Of a stretch of DNA of 64,000 nt, positions 35,019 to 48,193 are shown piece after piece (position 1 is the first letter of the stretch; each line of letters opens with the position of its first letter). Below the pieces are notes generated by a model. That model saw only the letters and a program-made list of their open reading frames with translations, did no database searches and was not told where the DNA came from. The stretch comes from Homarus americanus (lineage: Eukaryota > Arthropoda > Malacostraca > Decapoda > Nephropidae). Location of the stretch: positions 3,951,738 to 4,015,737 of the forward strand of contig NW_024725489.1 in the NCBI RefSeq assembly GCF_018991925.1, given 5' to 3'. Position numbers and translations under genes: made by a program.

Positions 35019-38000
35019 AGCAGGAGAAGGACCCCTGCCACGTCCTGGTCACCAAGGGCGCCGCGCTGCCTCGTGTAACGGCGCCTCTCTCCCCGTCATG
35101 GCCGCTGCCTTTATGAGCGGCATCCCACGGGACACACCACTCCACCCCCACAGCCCACCCACCCGCCCGTCCGCCCGCCCTGCCACACACCTGCCCTGCC
35201 GCCCCACGACCCACCTGCCCTGCCGCCCGCCGCTCTGCCAACCACCGCCCTGCCATCCAACACCTTGCAAACTTGACAGCGTCTCAAAATAACCTTGACT
35301 GGCTGTGATCAGAGTAGTGAAAAAGAACTAGGCTTTGGCCATCCATGAGCTGTAGTATTAAAAGTATCACTTTTGCCATAATGTACACGACAGAGCTACA
35401 CCTTGGAGGATGTAGGCACACGTCAAGTAGCACCTTGTAGCTTTTAATTTCACACTGCCATATATGGTACAGTAATGAACAAGATGATGTAGTCCCTCGC
35501 GTACACAGCCTCCATTCATGAACAATTAGTGAAGGACAGAACCAGCACACGCACATGACTCAGCTTGGCGTGTGTACATGGTTTAGGGTGGACACGAGGA
35601 CTGTGTGTTCATTAAATGTATCAAAATTGTGTAGGAAATTACTCATAAACCTGTTCAAAGTTGGTAGTATAATGTACTTGTAATATCGGTCCTTATGGCG
35701 AGACAGTAGGCGAAGATATTGGTTGTAACGCTGCCACAACTTTTCATAGATAAGAAAATGATAAACTATAAACATTATTGGTCAAAATATTTGACATAAA
35801 ATGAGTGGGCGAGGTAAACCGTGTGTTGAAGTGCCTGGGTCGTGCCTTCAGTAGTGTCGGAGGCGCCTGCAACACCCGGACACACAGGCCCATACCCTCA
35901 CTCTACTCCCATCTCACTTAACTAAATGTATTTCTGTTTTCAACAAAACACAGTGAGTTTAGGATGCCAGAAGGTAATGGGTGTTAGTGAGGAGTAGTTG
36001 TGAGGTAGTGTGGCTGACAGGAGTGAGTGTGGAGTCATTATCAGCCGTCTCATTTTAAAGTGGCTGCCAGTTAAATTGCGTCTTCTTTTCTGGCTAGGAA
36101 ATTTATTTGTCCATTCCCTTGAACGTGTTTTAAGTACATTTTTTCTGTCACTGAAAAGTGTACACACAATTAATGTCCTGGTAAATGGATGACCATATCT
36201 TGGTCTCGTAAAAATTTTATTATTAGGTCAGTGTCCCGGGGTGGCAGCCCTGCCAGGGGGAGACAACCCCACCCCTGCCTTCTAGTGTTCCTTTTTAAGG
36301 TCATTTTAAAACTGAATGAGAAGGCTGGATTAGGATAAGGCCGGTGAGGACGCTACTGGCCAACCACCCCTACACTGACACTCTGCATGTAAACACTGTT
36401 GTGAAACATGGTGCCATTGGCCAGTGATCAACACTATGACAGTGTGAGGGTGTGCCGCCCTCCAGTGCCCGCCTGGTAGCAGGTTACTACACTAAGAACA
36501 CAACATCCCTCACCACATTGTCACACACCATTCATATGATTGTAGTCATACCATGTTCCCGTGTGCGCAGTCTCTCATACCCACCATTTTTATATAGATA
36601 TGATTAAGAACTTAGATTTGTATCATGAAATAGTGAGATTGTGATAATGGAACGTTATTTCTACGGCACACCATTAAAATTGAGACACACCGCTTTTGTG
36701 CTGGCAGGGTTCTTGATGAAGTTTGTATTATATTGGTTGTTCCCAACATCCTCGACCACTCACCGCCATCCACAACTGTCATTAACTGAGGTAATATCGC
36801 AGTTTTCTGCTTCAATGAGACAATATTGTGATAAAAAGAGTGAATACAAAAGAGTAAGTGGAGGTAAGGTGGCGGCGTGGTTGAGGATGTTGAGGGGCGG
36901 CCGTGTGAGCCGTCAGCGGGTGAGAGGTGTGTTCAGTATACGAGGTGTTACACCACACACTACGTACACCACACTGGTTCCTTTATGTACTAGTAGGTAA
37001 GCATACCCATTCCTTGTCGGGTAAACTATTTTATCTAATTGAATGAATACAAAACAATGTTTCAGAATAAGTCATAGGAGTTAATTATGAGTTTTTGTAT
37101 ATGCATAATGTGGATCTACTTGGATGTCCTCCACGTGAGTGGTGTCTGGGTCATACTATGATCTCGAGCGTTGACTGAGTTAAAGACATTGTAGTTTGGT
37201 GACCAAGCTGTAGCCACTGGGTGACACCTGCACCTGCGCCATCTGTACTTCGTGTACACCCGCAGCATCTCGTGTACACCCTCTGCATCAGGTATACGCC
37301 CACTGTACTTGGTGTACATTCACCTGGATGTGGGTGATGTCGGTGCACGGCCCCTGAATTATTTCACCAAGTGTCTGGTGTGTCAGTGACAGACCAGGTA
37401 GTAAATATTGTGATGTAAGGACTTAAGAGTGAGCCTTATGCCTTCCATTGTGAGTATTTTGTATAGGTTGTGTAGAGGCGCTGTGGTCGCTTCCACTTGT
37501 CGGATGTGATCATGATGGTGATATTCCTGAGGACTGAATGTGATAGTTACTATTTGATCTATACGATTGTGATATAAACTTATATTACACAGAGAGTGAT
37601 ACCAGATGATAAGAGAAGCATTTGAGTGATAATAATAATGAAAGGTTTTATGCCATTTTTATAAAAGAAGGTTCTGAATGATAGTAGATGCTGAAGAGAC
37701 ACAATTTCATATAGAAAACACTTGAGTGATATTATATTAGAGACAGTAATGATTACATTTCCTAAGAGACATGTAGACGGTCGTTGGTGAGGAGTTGTAG
37801 AGAAATTAAAGTATACGTTTGAGTTGAGAGAAAGTAACTGTAACTTGTGGATGTGTACACAGGAGGGCCCGGCGCGAGGTGCTGATCGCTGCTGCGGCAC
37901 CACCCAGCCTCCTACACCTTACTGTACGTCTCCCGCCGCCAGATCCGCTTCATTGCCCCGCCAGCCATATTGTTCTGTGCCGTCTTATTTATAAGCTTGC

Positions 38001-38861
38001 GTAACCCGTCTTAGTAGCTTGTACCGCCTAATTTGTTGGCTTTTTTCTGTACCGGATCTACTGGCTTGTACCGCCCGATAAATAGCTTGTATTACCTTAT
38101 GTATTAGTCGAACTCTTGGCCCTGAGGTGAGGGGGGAGGGCTTGTTTAGTTTTTTCCAACATATTTTGCGCCATCTTACCTTGAGAATCGTAGGTTCAAA
38201 TCAGTTCATATTTACAGAACATATTCACCAACCGGAGGTGATTTTTTTTATGTAGGTCAGTCCAAGGTCGCTGTGAGCTAACAAGGCATTGAGGAAGTAT
38301 TTTGTCGTGTTAATTAACAAGAACCAATTGAGCAGCAGGATGTTTGAAGGTGACCATCTCCCATGGGTGATCATAGGCCACCGTCACCTACTTTCAAAAA
38401 TAACAATAAAATACCTGGTCCAATTAGTAGCATGAGATTGTAAAATCTTAATGAGTTCATACTCGTAGGGAAGGTAGGTACGAGTACTGTACATGATGTG
38501 TAAGATTAATAATAATAATAACAGCAGTAAGTTGACAGCCAGGCCCCGGGGTTCCTCGTCACCAAAGAGACAAAGGGGACCATTATTCCCAACTGTGTGA
38601 AGGGAAATTATTGACCTTGTCGGGGATCTTGCTGGGCTACATCCACCTACCACAGCGTTCATCCAAATCCATCCGTCTCTATTTTGGTTATTGTGTTCAC
38701 AGGGTAGACATACACCCTGACGGACGGACGGACGGACACTCTTCCCCTAGGTCCCTCTGGCGGCAAAGGTCACCGTTACACGCTAATTTCCCAGATTAGG
38801 GCACTTAACAGCCACTGACTTAAGGACAGTACAAGGCAGTTATACTATACAATCCCAACTA

Positions 38862-39095
38862 ATAACATCTGCCACCCGATTAATAACGTCTGCCATCCGA
38901 TTAATAACATCTGCCACCCGATTAATAACGTCTGCCACCCGATTAATAACGTCTGCCACCCGATTAATAACGTCTGCCACCCGATTAATAACATCTGCCA
39001 CCCGATTAATAACGTCTGCCACCCGATTAATAACATCTGCCACCCGATTTATAACATCTGCCACCCGATTAATAACATCTGCCACCCGATTAATT
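38862..39095. repeat. 21-nt minisatellite (attaataacgtctgccacccg)
   Basis: Eleven near-perfect copies of a 21-nt unit, alternating 'aacgtct' and 'aacatct'. The unit is a multiple of three, so minus-strand frames read as a 7-residue repeat; there is no reason to think it is translated. Confidence 0.95.
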
Positions 39096-39192
39096 GGCTT
39101 CATGTATGGGGAGGGGGGGGGTTGAGGAGGCGTGTGTGTGTGTGACGCTAAAAGAAGACTGGCACAGAGTAGAAGGCATGTATGTATGTATG

Positions 39193-39224
<32 letters not shown>

Positions 39225-39786
39225 GGTTGAGACGAACAGGAGGCGTGTGTGAATGGGTTGTGACAGGGTTATTGGCGTGTAAGAGAGGTTGTGGTGAAGA
39301 GTTGTATTAGGGGGTTGTGGGGCATAAGAGGCGGGTATAAAGGGTTGTGATAAGAGTTGTGGTCAGATCAGGTTATATGGTAGGGTAGATCAGGGTTGTA
39401 TAGTAGTTTTGTGGTACATGGTCAAGGTTGTAATAGAGTGTGGAGGTAGATGATTCAGATTGTGTAAGGGTGCGGCTGAACGTTCTGGTTGGCTGAACCG
39501 GATTGTGTAAATGTGTTGTGATTGATGATCTGGTTCATATTAGTCGTGTTGAGGTGTGATCACCCGGGTTGTAAAAGTGTGAAGTGGTCGATGATCCAGG
39601 TTGTGTTAAAGTGTGTTGTGTGGCGCGTTGATCCGGGTTGCACGGCGGGAGGTCTCACCCGTCGCGGCTACGTCCGGGTACCGCTCAAGTCTTGGGGGGA
39701 GGGGGGACCAGGTGACCTTGTAGCGCCCCCTAGATCCCCCCCCCTAGCCCCACATCCCCACAGCCCCCCCACAGCCCCCACCCCAG

Positions 39787-39876
39787 AAGATGAGTCGCTG
39801 AAAACACTGTTGACTTGGGTACATTATCAAGGCAAGCTTATCAGTCTTATTTCTGGCCAATTAGTGAGCGTTTGTG
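39787..39876 (+). CDS. Candidate 90-nt cassette exon, phase 1 at both ends
   Basis: A C-rich tract ends in 'acagcccccaccccag' at 39786. The next 90 nt are open in the frame set by a phase-1 acceptor (AA|GAT|GAG) and end at G|GTGAGA, a strong donor match, again in phase 1. The 30 codons include KTLLTWVHYQGKLISLISGQ, which looks like ordinary protein, in contrast to the Thr/His-codon simple repeats that follow. Because both ends are phase 1, it could be skipped or included without shifting any downstream terminal exon. I recognise no domain. A chance open stretch of this length is possible. Confidence 0.35.
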
Positions 39877-40213
39877 GTGAGAAAACACTCGCCACCACTA
39901 CCACTTACCACCATTACTATAACTCACCACCGCAAAACACCACATTCACCACCTCCACCACGCTTACCACCAATACAATGCCTCACCACCACACTACCAC
40001 CAATACAAACACTCACCACCACCACTTACCACCAATAAACTACCAAACCACTCACCACCACACTTACAAACCACCCACCCAAACCTCCCTCACCACACAC
40101 GTCACCACCACAACAATCACCACAGACACTTCACCGTTACAGTCCTCCATCATACCATAAGCACAACAGTAGGAAGTTGTCGAGAGGATGGATGAAAAGT
40201 AGTGGTGTGTGTG

Positions 40214-40275
<62 letters not shown>

Positions 40276-40724
40276 GTGTGGAGATAGTGCCAGGAGGGAG
40301 GTCAGCGTAGGCATCTCCACCCTGTACTATGCCATTCTACACACCCCCCCTCCCACCCCCACCCCCACCCCCATCAACCTAACCTAACCTAATCTTATAA
40401 ATTATTAAAACTAAAAGATCAAAAAAAAAGTTACTTGCTGGTGGGATTTTGTCAATTTTTATTTTGTGGTGGATTTTGCTGTTACGCTTTTCTGTCGGGA
40501 TTTTGTGATTTTTGTCCATGAATGTTATCGTGTTGGTAGAGTTTTGTCCAGCGGGGGGAAAAAAAAATTATGTGATGGGATTTTGTTTTGTATAATAATG
40601 ATAATTACTGGTGGAGGCTGGAGGTGTTGATCTCCGGTGTCTGGTCAGTGTTACCAGCTCACGACGGCACTTTACCGTCATACGTGTCCCCATTGTGGTA
40701 ACTAATGTCTCTGGCTGTACTGTC

Positions 40725-40770
<46 letters not shown>

Positions 40771-41312
40771 AGGATCTCGTGGTGTTTTCGTTCACCTATT
40801 AACACTAGTGAGTTTATCGATCAATTATCCCCTCAACCGGTCACCAGAATGTCACCATACCGGAACTATACAAGTCACTACATTATTCCTCACACCCGGT
40901 AGACATCTGAGATAGTTTGGGCGGTTTTTACGCTCGATTCTTGACAAGTTTACCTTCATTATCATTCCTGCCGATGATGGCCCGATTGCCTTAACATTGA
41001 ACCTTGACCATAGTCCTTCACACCTTGTTAACGTGTGTTTCAGGTTGGACCAGTTTTTATGCACTTTCCTGCCCCCCCAGAATGCTTAATGTTATCTGCT
41101 TAACCGATGATCAGGCGGCGGGTCAGGTATGAACTATAGACTCGAGTAACAAACATATGATAACGGCTCGACTATGTTCACACCACTCACACTAGATGCT
41201 GTAGAGGCGAATGAACCGTCAATGATAGTACCGTCTGATCAAGTGCGTATGTTAGTGGTGGGCAGCGGCGAACAGCACCCATATGGCGTACTTCCTGCTG
41301 TAGGGGAGACGA

Positions 41313-41376
<64 letters not shown>

Positions 41377-41744
41377 CGGTGCACTCTAAAGGTTGAAGAG
41401 GTGGTGGAGATGTTATGCTCCCTACATATGGTCCGTCACAAGGTCGTGTACACATCCACAAGTTCTCTTCCGCTGTAGATGCTGTAGATGCTGACCGTGC
41501 AGCTCCCAACCATCCCTCACCACCACCCCCTTCCTCTCGCTCCCACCCCCTTCCACAACCCCCCCCTCCTCCTTCCACAACCCCCCCTCCTCTCCCTTCC
41601 ACCCCCCCTCCTCTCCCTTTAACCTACCTGGTCCTTAGCAGTACCAGTACCAAGCAGTCATCTTCACCTCCACTGAGCACCACCTATTGGTACCTGTGGC
41701 TCCTCCTACCTAGTGGTACCCTACACAAATACCAACTTATTAGT

Positions 41745-42095
41745 GGTACTTCACTAAACACCTCCTACTAGTGGTGCCCCAAACACCTCCCTACTAGTGG
41801 TGCCTCCAAACACCTCTAGTGGTGCCTCCAAAACACCTCCAAACACCTCCTACTAGTGGTACCTCTAACACCTCCCTACTAGTGGTACCTCCAAACACCT
41901 CCCCCTACTAGTGGTGCCCTCTAACACTCCCCCTACTAGTGGTACCTTACTAGTGTGCCTACCCCTACTAGTGGTACCTCTAACACCTCCCTACTAGTGG
42001 TACCCTCTAACACCTCCCTACTAGTGGTACCCTCTAACACCTCCCTACTAGTGGTACCCTCTAACACCTCCCTACTAGTGGTACCCTCTAACACC
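41745..42095. repeat. 27-nt minisatellite (cacctccctactagtggtaccctctaa)
   Basis: About twelve copies. The left units are irregular and the last four are nearly perfect. It runs into a long C/T-rich tract (42100-42600). Confidence 0.9.
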
Positions 42096-42723
42096 TACAT
42101 CCCCTCTGTTGTCCTTGTACTTCTCTTTCCCATTGTGTACTGCCCCCTCCCCTTCCTCCCCTACCCCTACCCAAATTGGCCTGCCGTTCCCCTCATTCCT
42201 TCTCTTACATTTCCCCTCTTCTCTTCCTTCCTGTGCCACAAATCTCCTTCTGTGTCTCTAATACTGTGCCTAATCTCTTCTTTCCTTCATTCTTCCTCCC
42301 TTCCTTCGCCTCACCCCTAGCTTCGCTCCCCTTCTCTCCTCTTTTGTTTTTATCATTTTTTTCCTACCCACTTGTCGCTCTCACCCGTCTTGTCTTCTCA
42401 CCTCATCCTCCTTCCCTTCCTTCCCTTCTTCCACCACCCTCATCCTTCACTCCCTCCACCACCACCCTCAATCCAACTTCCCTCCCTCCCTCCCTTAACC
42501 ACCATCAATGCTCCCACAGCCTCCCTCCCTCCCTCCCTTCCTTCCTTCCTTCCCCACCCCTCCCCACCCCCCTCCGCCTCCTCTTCCCCCCAATCTAAAT
42601 GTGACTAGTTTTTATTATGGAAGAACACTGTGTTGAGATACTCCGCTTCTAATAGATAGCTTTAGGTCGAGAGTCAGAGATAATTTTGTATAGGTGTCAT
42701 ATACAACTAGTGCTGTGATAGAT

Positions 42724-43819
42724 GGTCAGCCCTAACACCCACTACCGAACCTCGAACCCCTTAATCCTAAACGAACCCCAGAACCCCGAATTCTTTATTA
42801 TTATTATATTTTTTGTTTAATCTGTGTACCGAACCCCGAACCCCTTGTGGAGATAAGGGAAACCATAAATAATGAAACTTGGCTAATTTGAAGCTTGTTG
42901 AGGTTGATAGTACTTATGGCAGCTAATAACAATTTATAGAATTATGTATACAATTTCACCCGGACTTGGGAAGTACAGTATGAGTTTTATTAATTCCAGG
43001 TTGAATTAAATAACCCAGGTACCATTAGATTGTTCTATACGGAGGTGTTGTAGAAGATAGGTTTTGAGTCTCCTCTTAAGTTAGGTCCTTACCACCACAG
43101 GATTTATATAGTATAGTCGTTCTAGTTCTTGGTTATGTTGGGGTTATGTTGTTTATCAGCTTCTTCAAACACATTATGTTAGGTTAGGTTAGGTGCCCCA
43201 GCTAAGCCCCACCCAAGCATTATATGTGGGTTAGGTTAGGTTAGGTGCCCCAGCTAAGCCCCACCCAAGCATTATATGTGGGTTAGGTTAGGTTAGGTGC
43301 CCCAGCTAAGCCCCACCCGAGCATTATATGTGGGTTAGGTTAGGTTAGGTGCCCCAGCTAAGCCCCACCCAAGCATTATATGTGGTTTAGGTTAGGTTAG
43401 GTTAGATGCCCCAACCAAGCATTATGTGTGCATTAGGACGCATTTTGCTGGAACATTTTGAAAAATGACTTTCAGATGTGTTGTATTTTAAGGTAGATTG
43501 GACAATACAATTTCCTGTGTGTAGACTAATTTGCTCCATTGGAATTCCTTAAAGCACTTCAAAACACTACGTCAACTTTGGAAGATTGTTTCAAAGTTTC
43601 TGACGAATAAACCTGCTAAAGAATAAGTCTCTCAGGTCAGGGCGAATATTTGTCAGGAAAATTTATTGTGGATAATAATAGTCGTAAATGATGTAAATAT
43701 AAAGTTTTAGAAAAATAAGGTTTCATTATTTAGAATTATGGCTCCATTATCTCTATAAAAGGTTCGGGGTTCCGGGGTTTGGGGATTCGGGGGTTCGGTA
43801 GTGGGTTTCAGAACTGACC
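42724..43819. mobile_element. 1.1-kb non-autonomous terminal-inverted-repeat element with 9-bp target duplication
   Basis: The left end reads ggtcagccctaacacccact..., and the reverse complement of the right end reads ggtcagttctgaaacccact.... Both continue into CCGAACCCC-type sequence and then a shared 'agagataa...aaataatgaaac' block. The direct repeat 'gtgatagat' lies immediately outside both ends (42715-42723 and 43820-43828). The left arm contains an extra A/T-rich stretch (about 42765-42825) relative to the right. The interior holds a 52-nt minisatellite and no coding frame. A 9-bp duplication with long inverted repeats fits a Mutator-like (MULE) derivative; superfamily is inference. Confidence 0.85.
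43175..43425. repeat. 52-nt minisatellite inside the inverted-repeat element
   Basis: Between four and five copies of 'gttaggttaggttaggtgcc' followed by 'ccagctaagccccacccaagcattatatgtgg', period exactly 52 nt. The GTTAGG part resembles the arthropod telomere motif TTAGG but is only three repeats per unit. Confidence 0.93.
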
Positions 43820-44700
43820 GTGATAGATAGCTGTAAGAGTTACCCGAGATATTGTGGTTGCCTAAACACGCTTTATATACACACAAATGAAACTATTTTT
43901 GTTACGAAGAAATTTTTTGCCTAGGAATGCATTATTATTCTATGAAACTTATCAGATTAGGTATGAAGTGGAATGTTTTCGCAGCCCCAACGCTTTGAAG
44001 TAGACGCGGGGTGTGGTGGCGGCCCCGTCCCGTCCCGCACTCCATGCTTGTAGTGGCTGTGTATTAGCATTTCCAAAATAAACGGCTAGACCTTATGTGA
44101 GATGTTATTTATTACCTTCACCCCTCCCTTACTCTGTATACATGCTGTGATAACACATCTTTTAAGTTATGATATACATTATTAATAACATTAGACGTTA
44201 CCTGATATTAATTATATATTCAACACAAGTAATTAAGATACCATAATACACCATAACTTAGTGGAATTTTTTATTATAAATCAGTAGAAGTAGTTATAAT
44301 ACACACCATGTCATTAAACTGTCATGATACACAGTATGATATTAAAGTTATTGTACACAGTATGATATTAAAATTAGTCATATCACAAGATATTTATAAG
44401 CCTGTGTTACATGTGAGAGTGTGACCAGAGGTTGTTGTAGTGGTGGTGGTAGTGGTGGTGGAGGGTGTGGTGAGTGTCTCACACTCACCAAGAGGACCCC
44501 AGGAGACACCACCCAGCATGGCCGCTCCTCTCATGACACTAGTCCTAGCTGCTTACCAGTAAATGATACCCTTCCCTCAGTGGGTGACCTAAGTCACTGC
44601 TAGCTTTTAGTTGTAGCTGTGCTTCCTTAGTGAGGGTGGTGGTGGCGACGTAGCGGTGGCAGGGGAGGCGCTCTGGATATTGATGGAGGTTGTCTTACAG

Positions 44701-45278
44701 GTGGCGCGGCCGGGAGCACTGTGGGAGCCGGCCAGCAGCGGTGCCCACTTTGCAACAAGGGTCTGAGTCGGTGGACCAGCCTACGTCGACATATTGAGGA
44801 CAAGCACACCCAGGGTGGTGCCCACATCTGTCCCATCTGCTACCACGTCTACCGCACCAAGAACTCCCTCCACAACCACCTCAGTGTCTACCACCGCGGG
44901 GCCACGGGCACCAGGGGACGTCGGGGACGCTACCCGTCCTACACTGTCCTGCGTCCCACCAACGCCCACCAGTTGGCCGCTCTGAAGGCAGCAGCTAGAC
45001 ATACTGGACGAGATGTGCCCGGTGTTGACCAGGGTGTGTCCCGAGATGCCCTCCCCGCTGACCCTCATCAGCTATCCTCGGCGCTCTCCGTCACCCTGGA
45101 GGAAAGCGAGGACCCGCGGGAGATGATGCAGCCACCAGCTGGCGGGTTCGAGTCTCTTCTGCATGGGGACGCTGACCTAGCCGCTGCTGCCGCCGCCACC
45201 ACCGCCGCCCAGCACCACACACACAAGAACTCCGCCCCTCAGTCAGAGTTTGTCGTCACAGAAATTGTGGACGAATAG
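44701..45278 (+). CDS. Alternative terminal exon J: paired C2H2 fingers with long tail
   Basis: The acceptor 'ggttgtcttacag' ends at 44700; the exon opens GT|GGC|GCG (phase 1) and stops at TAG 45278, giving 192 residues. Finger 1 (15-36) starts CPLCNKGLSRWTSLRRHIED and finger 2 (44-65) starts CPICYHVYRTKNSLHNHLSV, with a 7-residue linker. Unlike the short exons H and I, a 120-residue tail follows, with an acidic patch (LEESEDPREM), an Ala run and an acidic end. Finger 1 has RWTSL at the DNA-contact positions, different from the NKYNL group. AATAAA at 45357 lies only 79 nt past the stop. Confidence 0.9.
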
Positions 45279-45356
45279 CCGCTTCTCCCCTTTGGTATCT
45301 CTTATCACTGACATGACAAACATACATCTTGTGGCTGATATAAACATAGAAAAGTG

Positions 45357-45362
45357 AATAAA
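45357..45362 (+). promoter_or_regulatory. Polyadenylation signal AATAAA for exon J
   Basis: A canonical hexamer close behind the exon J stop and 450 nt before the exon K acceptor. Confidence 0.65.
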
Positions 45363-45811
45363 AACTGCAGCTGTGTACTAATATTTTGTAATGAAGTATT
45401 GTTTATGGAATGACTAACATAAGAACCTCTTGCTCCTGTGACTGAAGAAGTCTTAATCATACAAAATAGTACTAAAATTACCTCAATGAAAAATATATTT
45501 TGTTACCTGATGAGTGTGTCTGTTTTGTACTTAAGATTTTTATAGATTTCATGATAATGAAACAGTGTGTGTTGAAGGCTCCGTCAAACGGACATGCTGT
45601 ATTGGGACAATCTTGTGATCGGTAAGCTAAAGTAATGGATTTTAAGGCATTTAAACAAAAGTGGATAAAGTTTAGTTTAAGTGTGACTAGAGAGTATGAT
45701 GAATGTGAGAGTGGTGGTGGTAGAGCAGTAGGTAGATGTCCGAGCACCAGAAGGGTGTACGTGTTGCACCACTTGCTGTGAGGGATGCTAAATGCCTGAT
45801 TGTCGTTGCAG

Positions 45812-46299
45812 GCGGCCCGTTGTCGTCAACACCACCAGCCTCGGTGCCGTCCACGTTTGTATCACCATTTCCTGGAGCGCAGACGGCACCCATGGCGGTG
45901 GTGACGTGCGGCACCGGCAGCAGTAGTGGTGTGATGACGGGCGGGGCCACCGGTGGTCGGGGCGTGGCGGCCGCTGCTGCTGCTGCTACTGGAGGATCCT
46001 GGGTGGGCGCCCAGTGCCCCATATGTTTCAAGATACTACGAGACAAGTACAAGTTAAGGACACACCTTGCCGACATCCACTCTGCCGTGCAACACGTCTT
46101 TACTTGTCCCGTGTGTAATCGCGTGTATAAGACCAAGAACACGCTCACCAACCACATCAGTCTCTCCCACAGGGGCTACAGGAAGAGGCGCCAGCAGCAG
46201 CAGTACCAGCCACCGCAGCAGCAGCAGCAACCCTCACAACAAGAGCACCACCAACAACCACACGTGTTAATGGATCACCAGCCTCAACACCAACACTGA
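45812..46299 (+). CDS. Alternative terminal exon K: paired C2H2 fingers, Ala run and Gln-rich tail
   Basis: The acceptor 'attgtcgttgcag' ends at 45811; the exon opens GC|GGC|CCG (phase 1) and stops at TGA 46299, giving 162 residues. A 68-residue Ser/Thr/Gly/Ala-rich lead, including an alanine run, precedes finger 1 (69-90), starting CPICFKILRDKYKLRTHLAD, and finger 2 (99-120), starting CPVCNRVYKTKNTLTNHISL, with an 8-residue linker. The tail is rich in Gln and His. The linker (SAVQHVFT) groups it with exons H and I. AATAAA at 46390 marks a short 3' UTR. It is the last zinc-finger exon seen in the window. Confidence 0.9.
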
Positions 46300-46389
46300 C
46301 TAGCCCTCTAGCACCTTCCAGTTCTGTATAATTATGTTCTCAATCGCACTACACATGTAACTCTAAATAATTTTCCACATATCTTGAGT

Positions 46390-46395
46390 AATAAA
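46390..46395 (+). promoter_or_regulatory. Polyadenylation signal AATAAA for exon K
   Basis: A canonical hexamer 91 nt after the exon K stop codon. Confidence 0.65.
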
Positions 46396-47987
46396 CAGTG
46401 GAGGTGTATGTTACACCGGTGTATCAGCTACACCGGCGAGCATCACACTCGTGGACACCATCAAGTGTCACGGATCTCAGCACAATCTTATAGTTCCACA
46501 CAATAAATCACTGGTTCTTGGATATTAAACTAGGAAAAATGTCTCATGTTCCAAATGACTCACAGTAACATTACTAAATTGGAAGTGTTGACTACAGTCT
46601 CCTGTTATCCATATTTTTAGTGTGCAAAGGTTAACAATATGTATTTATCTGGGAGTTTTAGTGGTAATTTAATTTGGAGTTTTAGAAGTAAATTAATTTG
46701 CTGTAAACTCGCTATTTATTATTTTAAAAACTTAATTTGTTTCTAAAAAAAAAGTATCACAATGCAGTTGTGCTCTACGTGCCAATTGGTGGGTTGCGCT
46801 ATGCATCACCAGAACCATCAGATGGTTCGCCGGTGAATTAATTAATGAAGAAGTTTCCTTACAACCACATCACCGGTGTCCACCCCTTCCCTCCCAGGGC
46901 GTCACCAGGCTCCAGGGTCCTTCTACTGACTACTGACGCCAACACACACAATGGTCGTACTGCTTATTAATGGTACTGGAAGACTAATGTTGTACAGTAC
47001 TTGCTACTGTTACTTCCAGGCAGTAGTAAAAAGTTCTTACCATTGACTGGCACTATAGCAGTCCTGAATATTACTGGTAAGAGACAGTATAAGACCCGGC
47101 ACCAAGAGGCAGTAGAGGTGCCCCGGTGACTGCTAGCATCATGGTGAGGGAGTTAGTGGTCGGGGATGACGTCAGTATCAAAGCATTGTATATCTCAATG
47201 TGTGTTATTAGCCTCATGTATAAAGTATAGTTTATATATATACACATAGAAGTTCCTAGACGTAAATTTAATGATGCTGCGGCCGTCGCTGGAGGGAGAG
47301 GTCGCAGCTGACCTAGATCTCTTCCCGCTGGTCCTCGTAGCCAGCGCCGATATCACTTGTATACGATTTTATACTTAGTCAAGTTTTTATTGGTTCTAGT
47401 TAGGTTTAGAGGGTCAACTTAGCCATTAGTTCAGTATCCGACTTATATTTAGCATTATAAGTTGTAAGATGATGCGTTTGATCTCCTGAATAGTTTATTT
47501 TATCACTGGAGATCAAGTAGGCTTCCCATGGTAGTTTGTCGACTTTGTGAAGTTTCGTAGTAAAAACATTAGAAGTTTGTGATGGTGATATTGAATACTT
47601 GTTGACTGTGTAAGGTGAAGGCTGGAATGCTTTGGAATTATTTAGTAATTTTCTACAGTTTTGCTTATTTTTACATTTTGATAGATGATATAAGTAGGCG
47701 TAGAGAATGGTGTTTAATATGGGGCGTTTGAACGTGTAGTGTACCGCGTAGTGTTAGTCATGTTCAACAAGTACATTCTCCATAGTAATAATGTCACTCA
47801 GTGAACTCGACACAATGACCCAATGTTCCTTTCGTAGAGTATTTACGTTTACTGCATTACTGTACCGTGTTGAGTAAGTTGACGACAACCTGTACGTTGT
47901 TTTAATATTATGTATTAATTACCATGGTGGCAGAGGTGGAGGTGAGGTGTTGTGTTGCACTCTACCCGCAACAAGTTCTTCCAGGGC

Positions 47988-48193
47988 GTGGTCAGTGTGT
48001 GTGTCACGTCCCACGGGATACCACGGCTCACTCACGCCTCGTCCACAACACCAACCTTACCTTACCGCCTTCCTTCACCACCTCCTCCGCCACCTGTGTC
48101 ACACCTCCACTTCCTTCACCGTCCTCCACCCAACACACCAAACCTCGCCCACGTACACCAACCCAGGATATATTTACAGTACCACAGTGTTAA
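47988..48193 (+). CDS. Weak candidate terminal exon of unknown product
   Basis: 'acaagttcttccag' ends at 47987, and the following frame opens GG|CGT|GGT in phase 1, as for the zinc-finger exons. It runs 68 codons to TAA at 48193, with AATAAA 114 nt later (48307). The residues are Thr/Pro/Ser-rich with no finger or known motif, and the pyrimidine tract is short. It could be a finger-less isoform end or simply a chance open frame in a C-rich region. Confidence 0.22.

Larger units (their letters stand above)
35019..44700. other. Long intron with repeats and one candidate cassette exon
   Basis: No zinc-finger exon is present in these 9.7 kb. Visible are a 21-nt minisatellite (38862-39095), TATG repeats (39178-39222), a candidate 90-nt exon (39787-39876), CCA-rich sequence (39890-40140), (GT)n/(CA)n tracts (40205-40278, 40727-40769, 41319-41374), a 27-nt minisatellite (41745-42095), pyrimidine-rich sequence (42100-42600) and a 1.1-kb inverted-repeat element (42724-43819). 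Confidence 0.55.

Noticed and set aside
43175..43425. Interstitial telomere (TTAGG) array
   Set aside because: Only three pentamers per 52-nt unit within a mobile element; not a telomeric tract.
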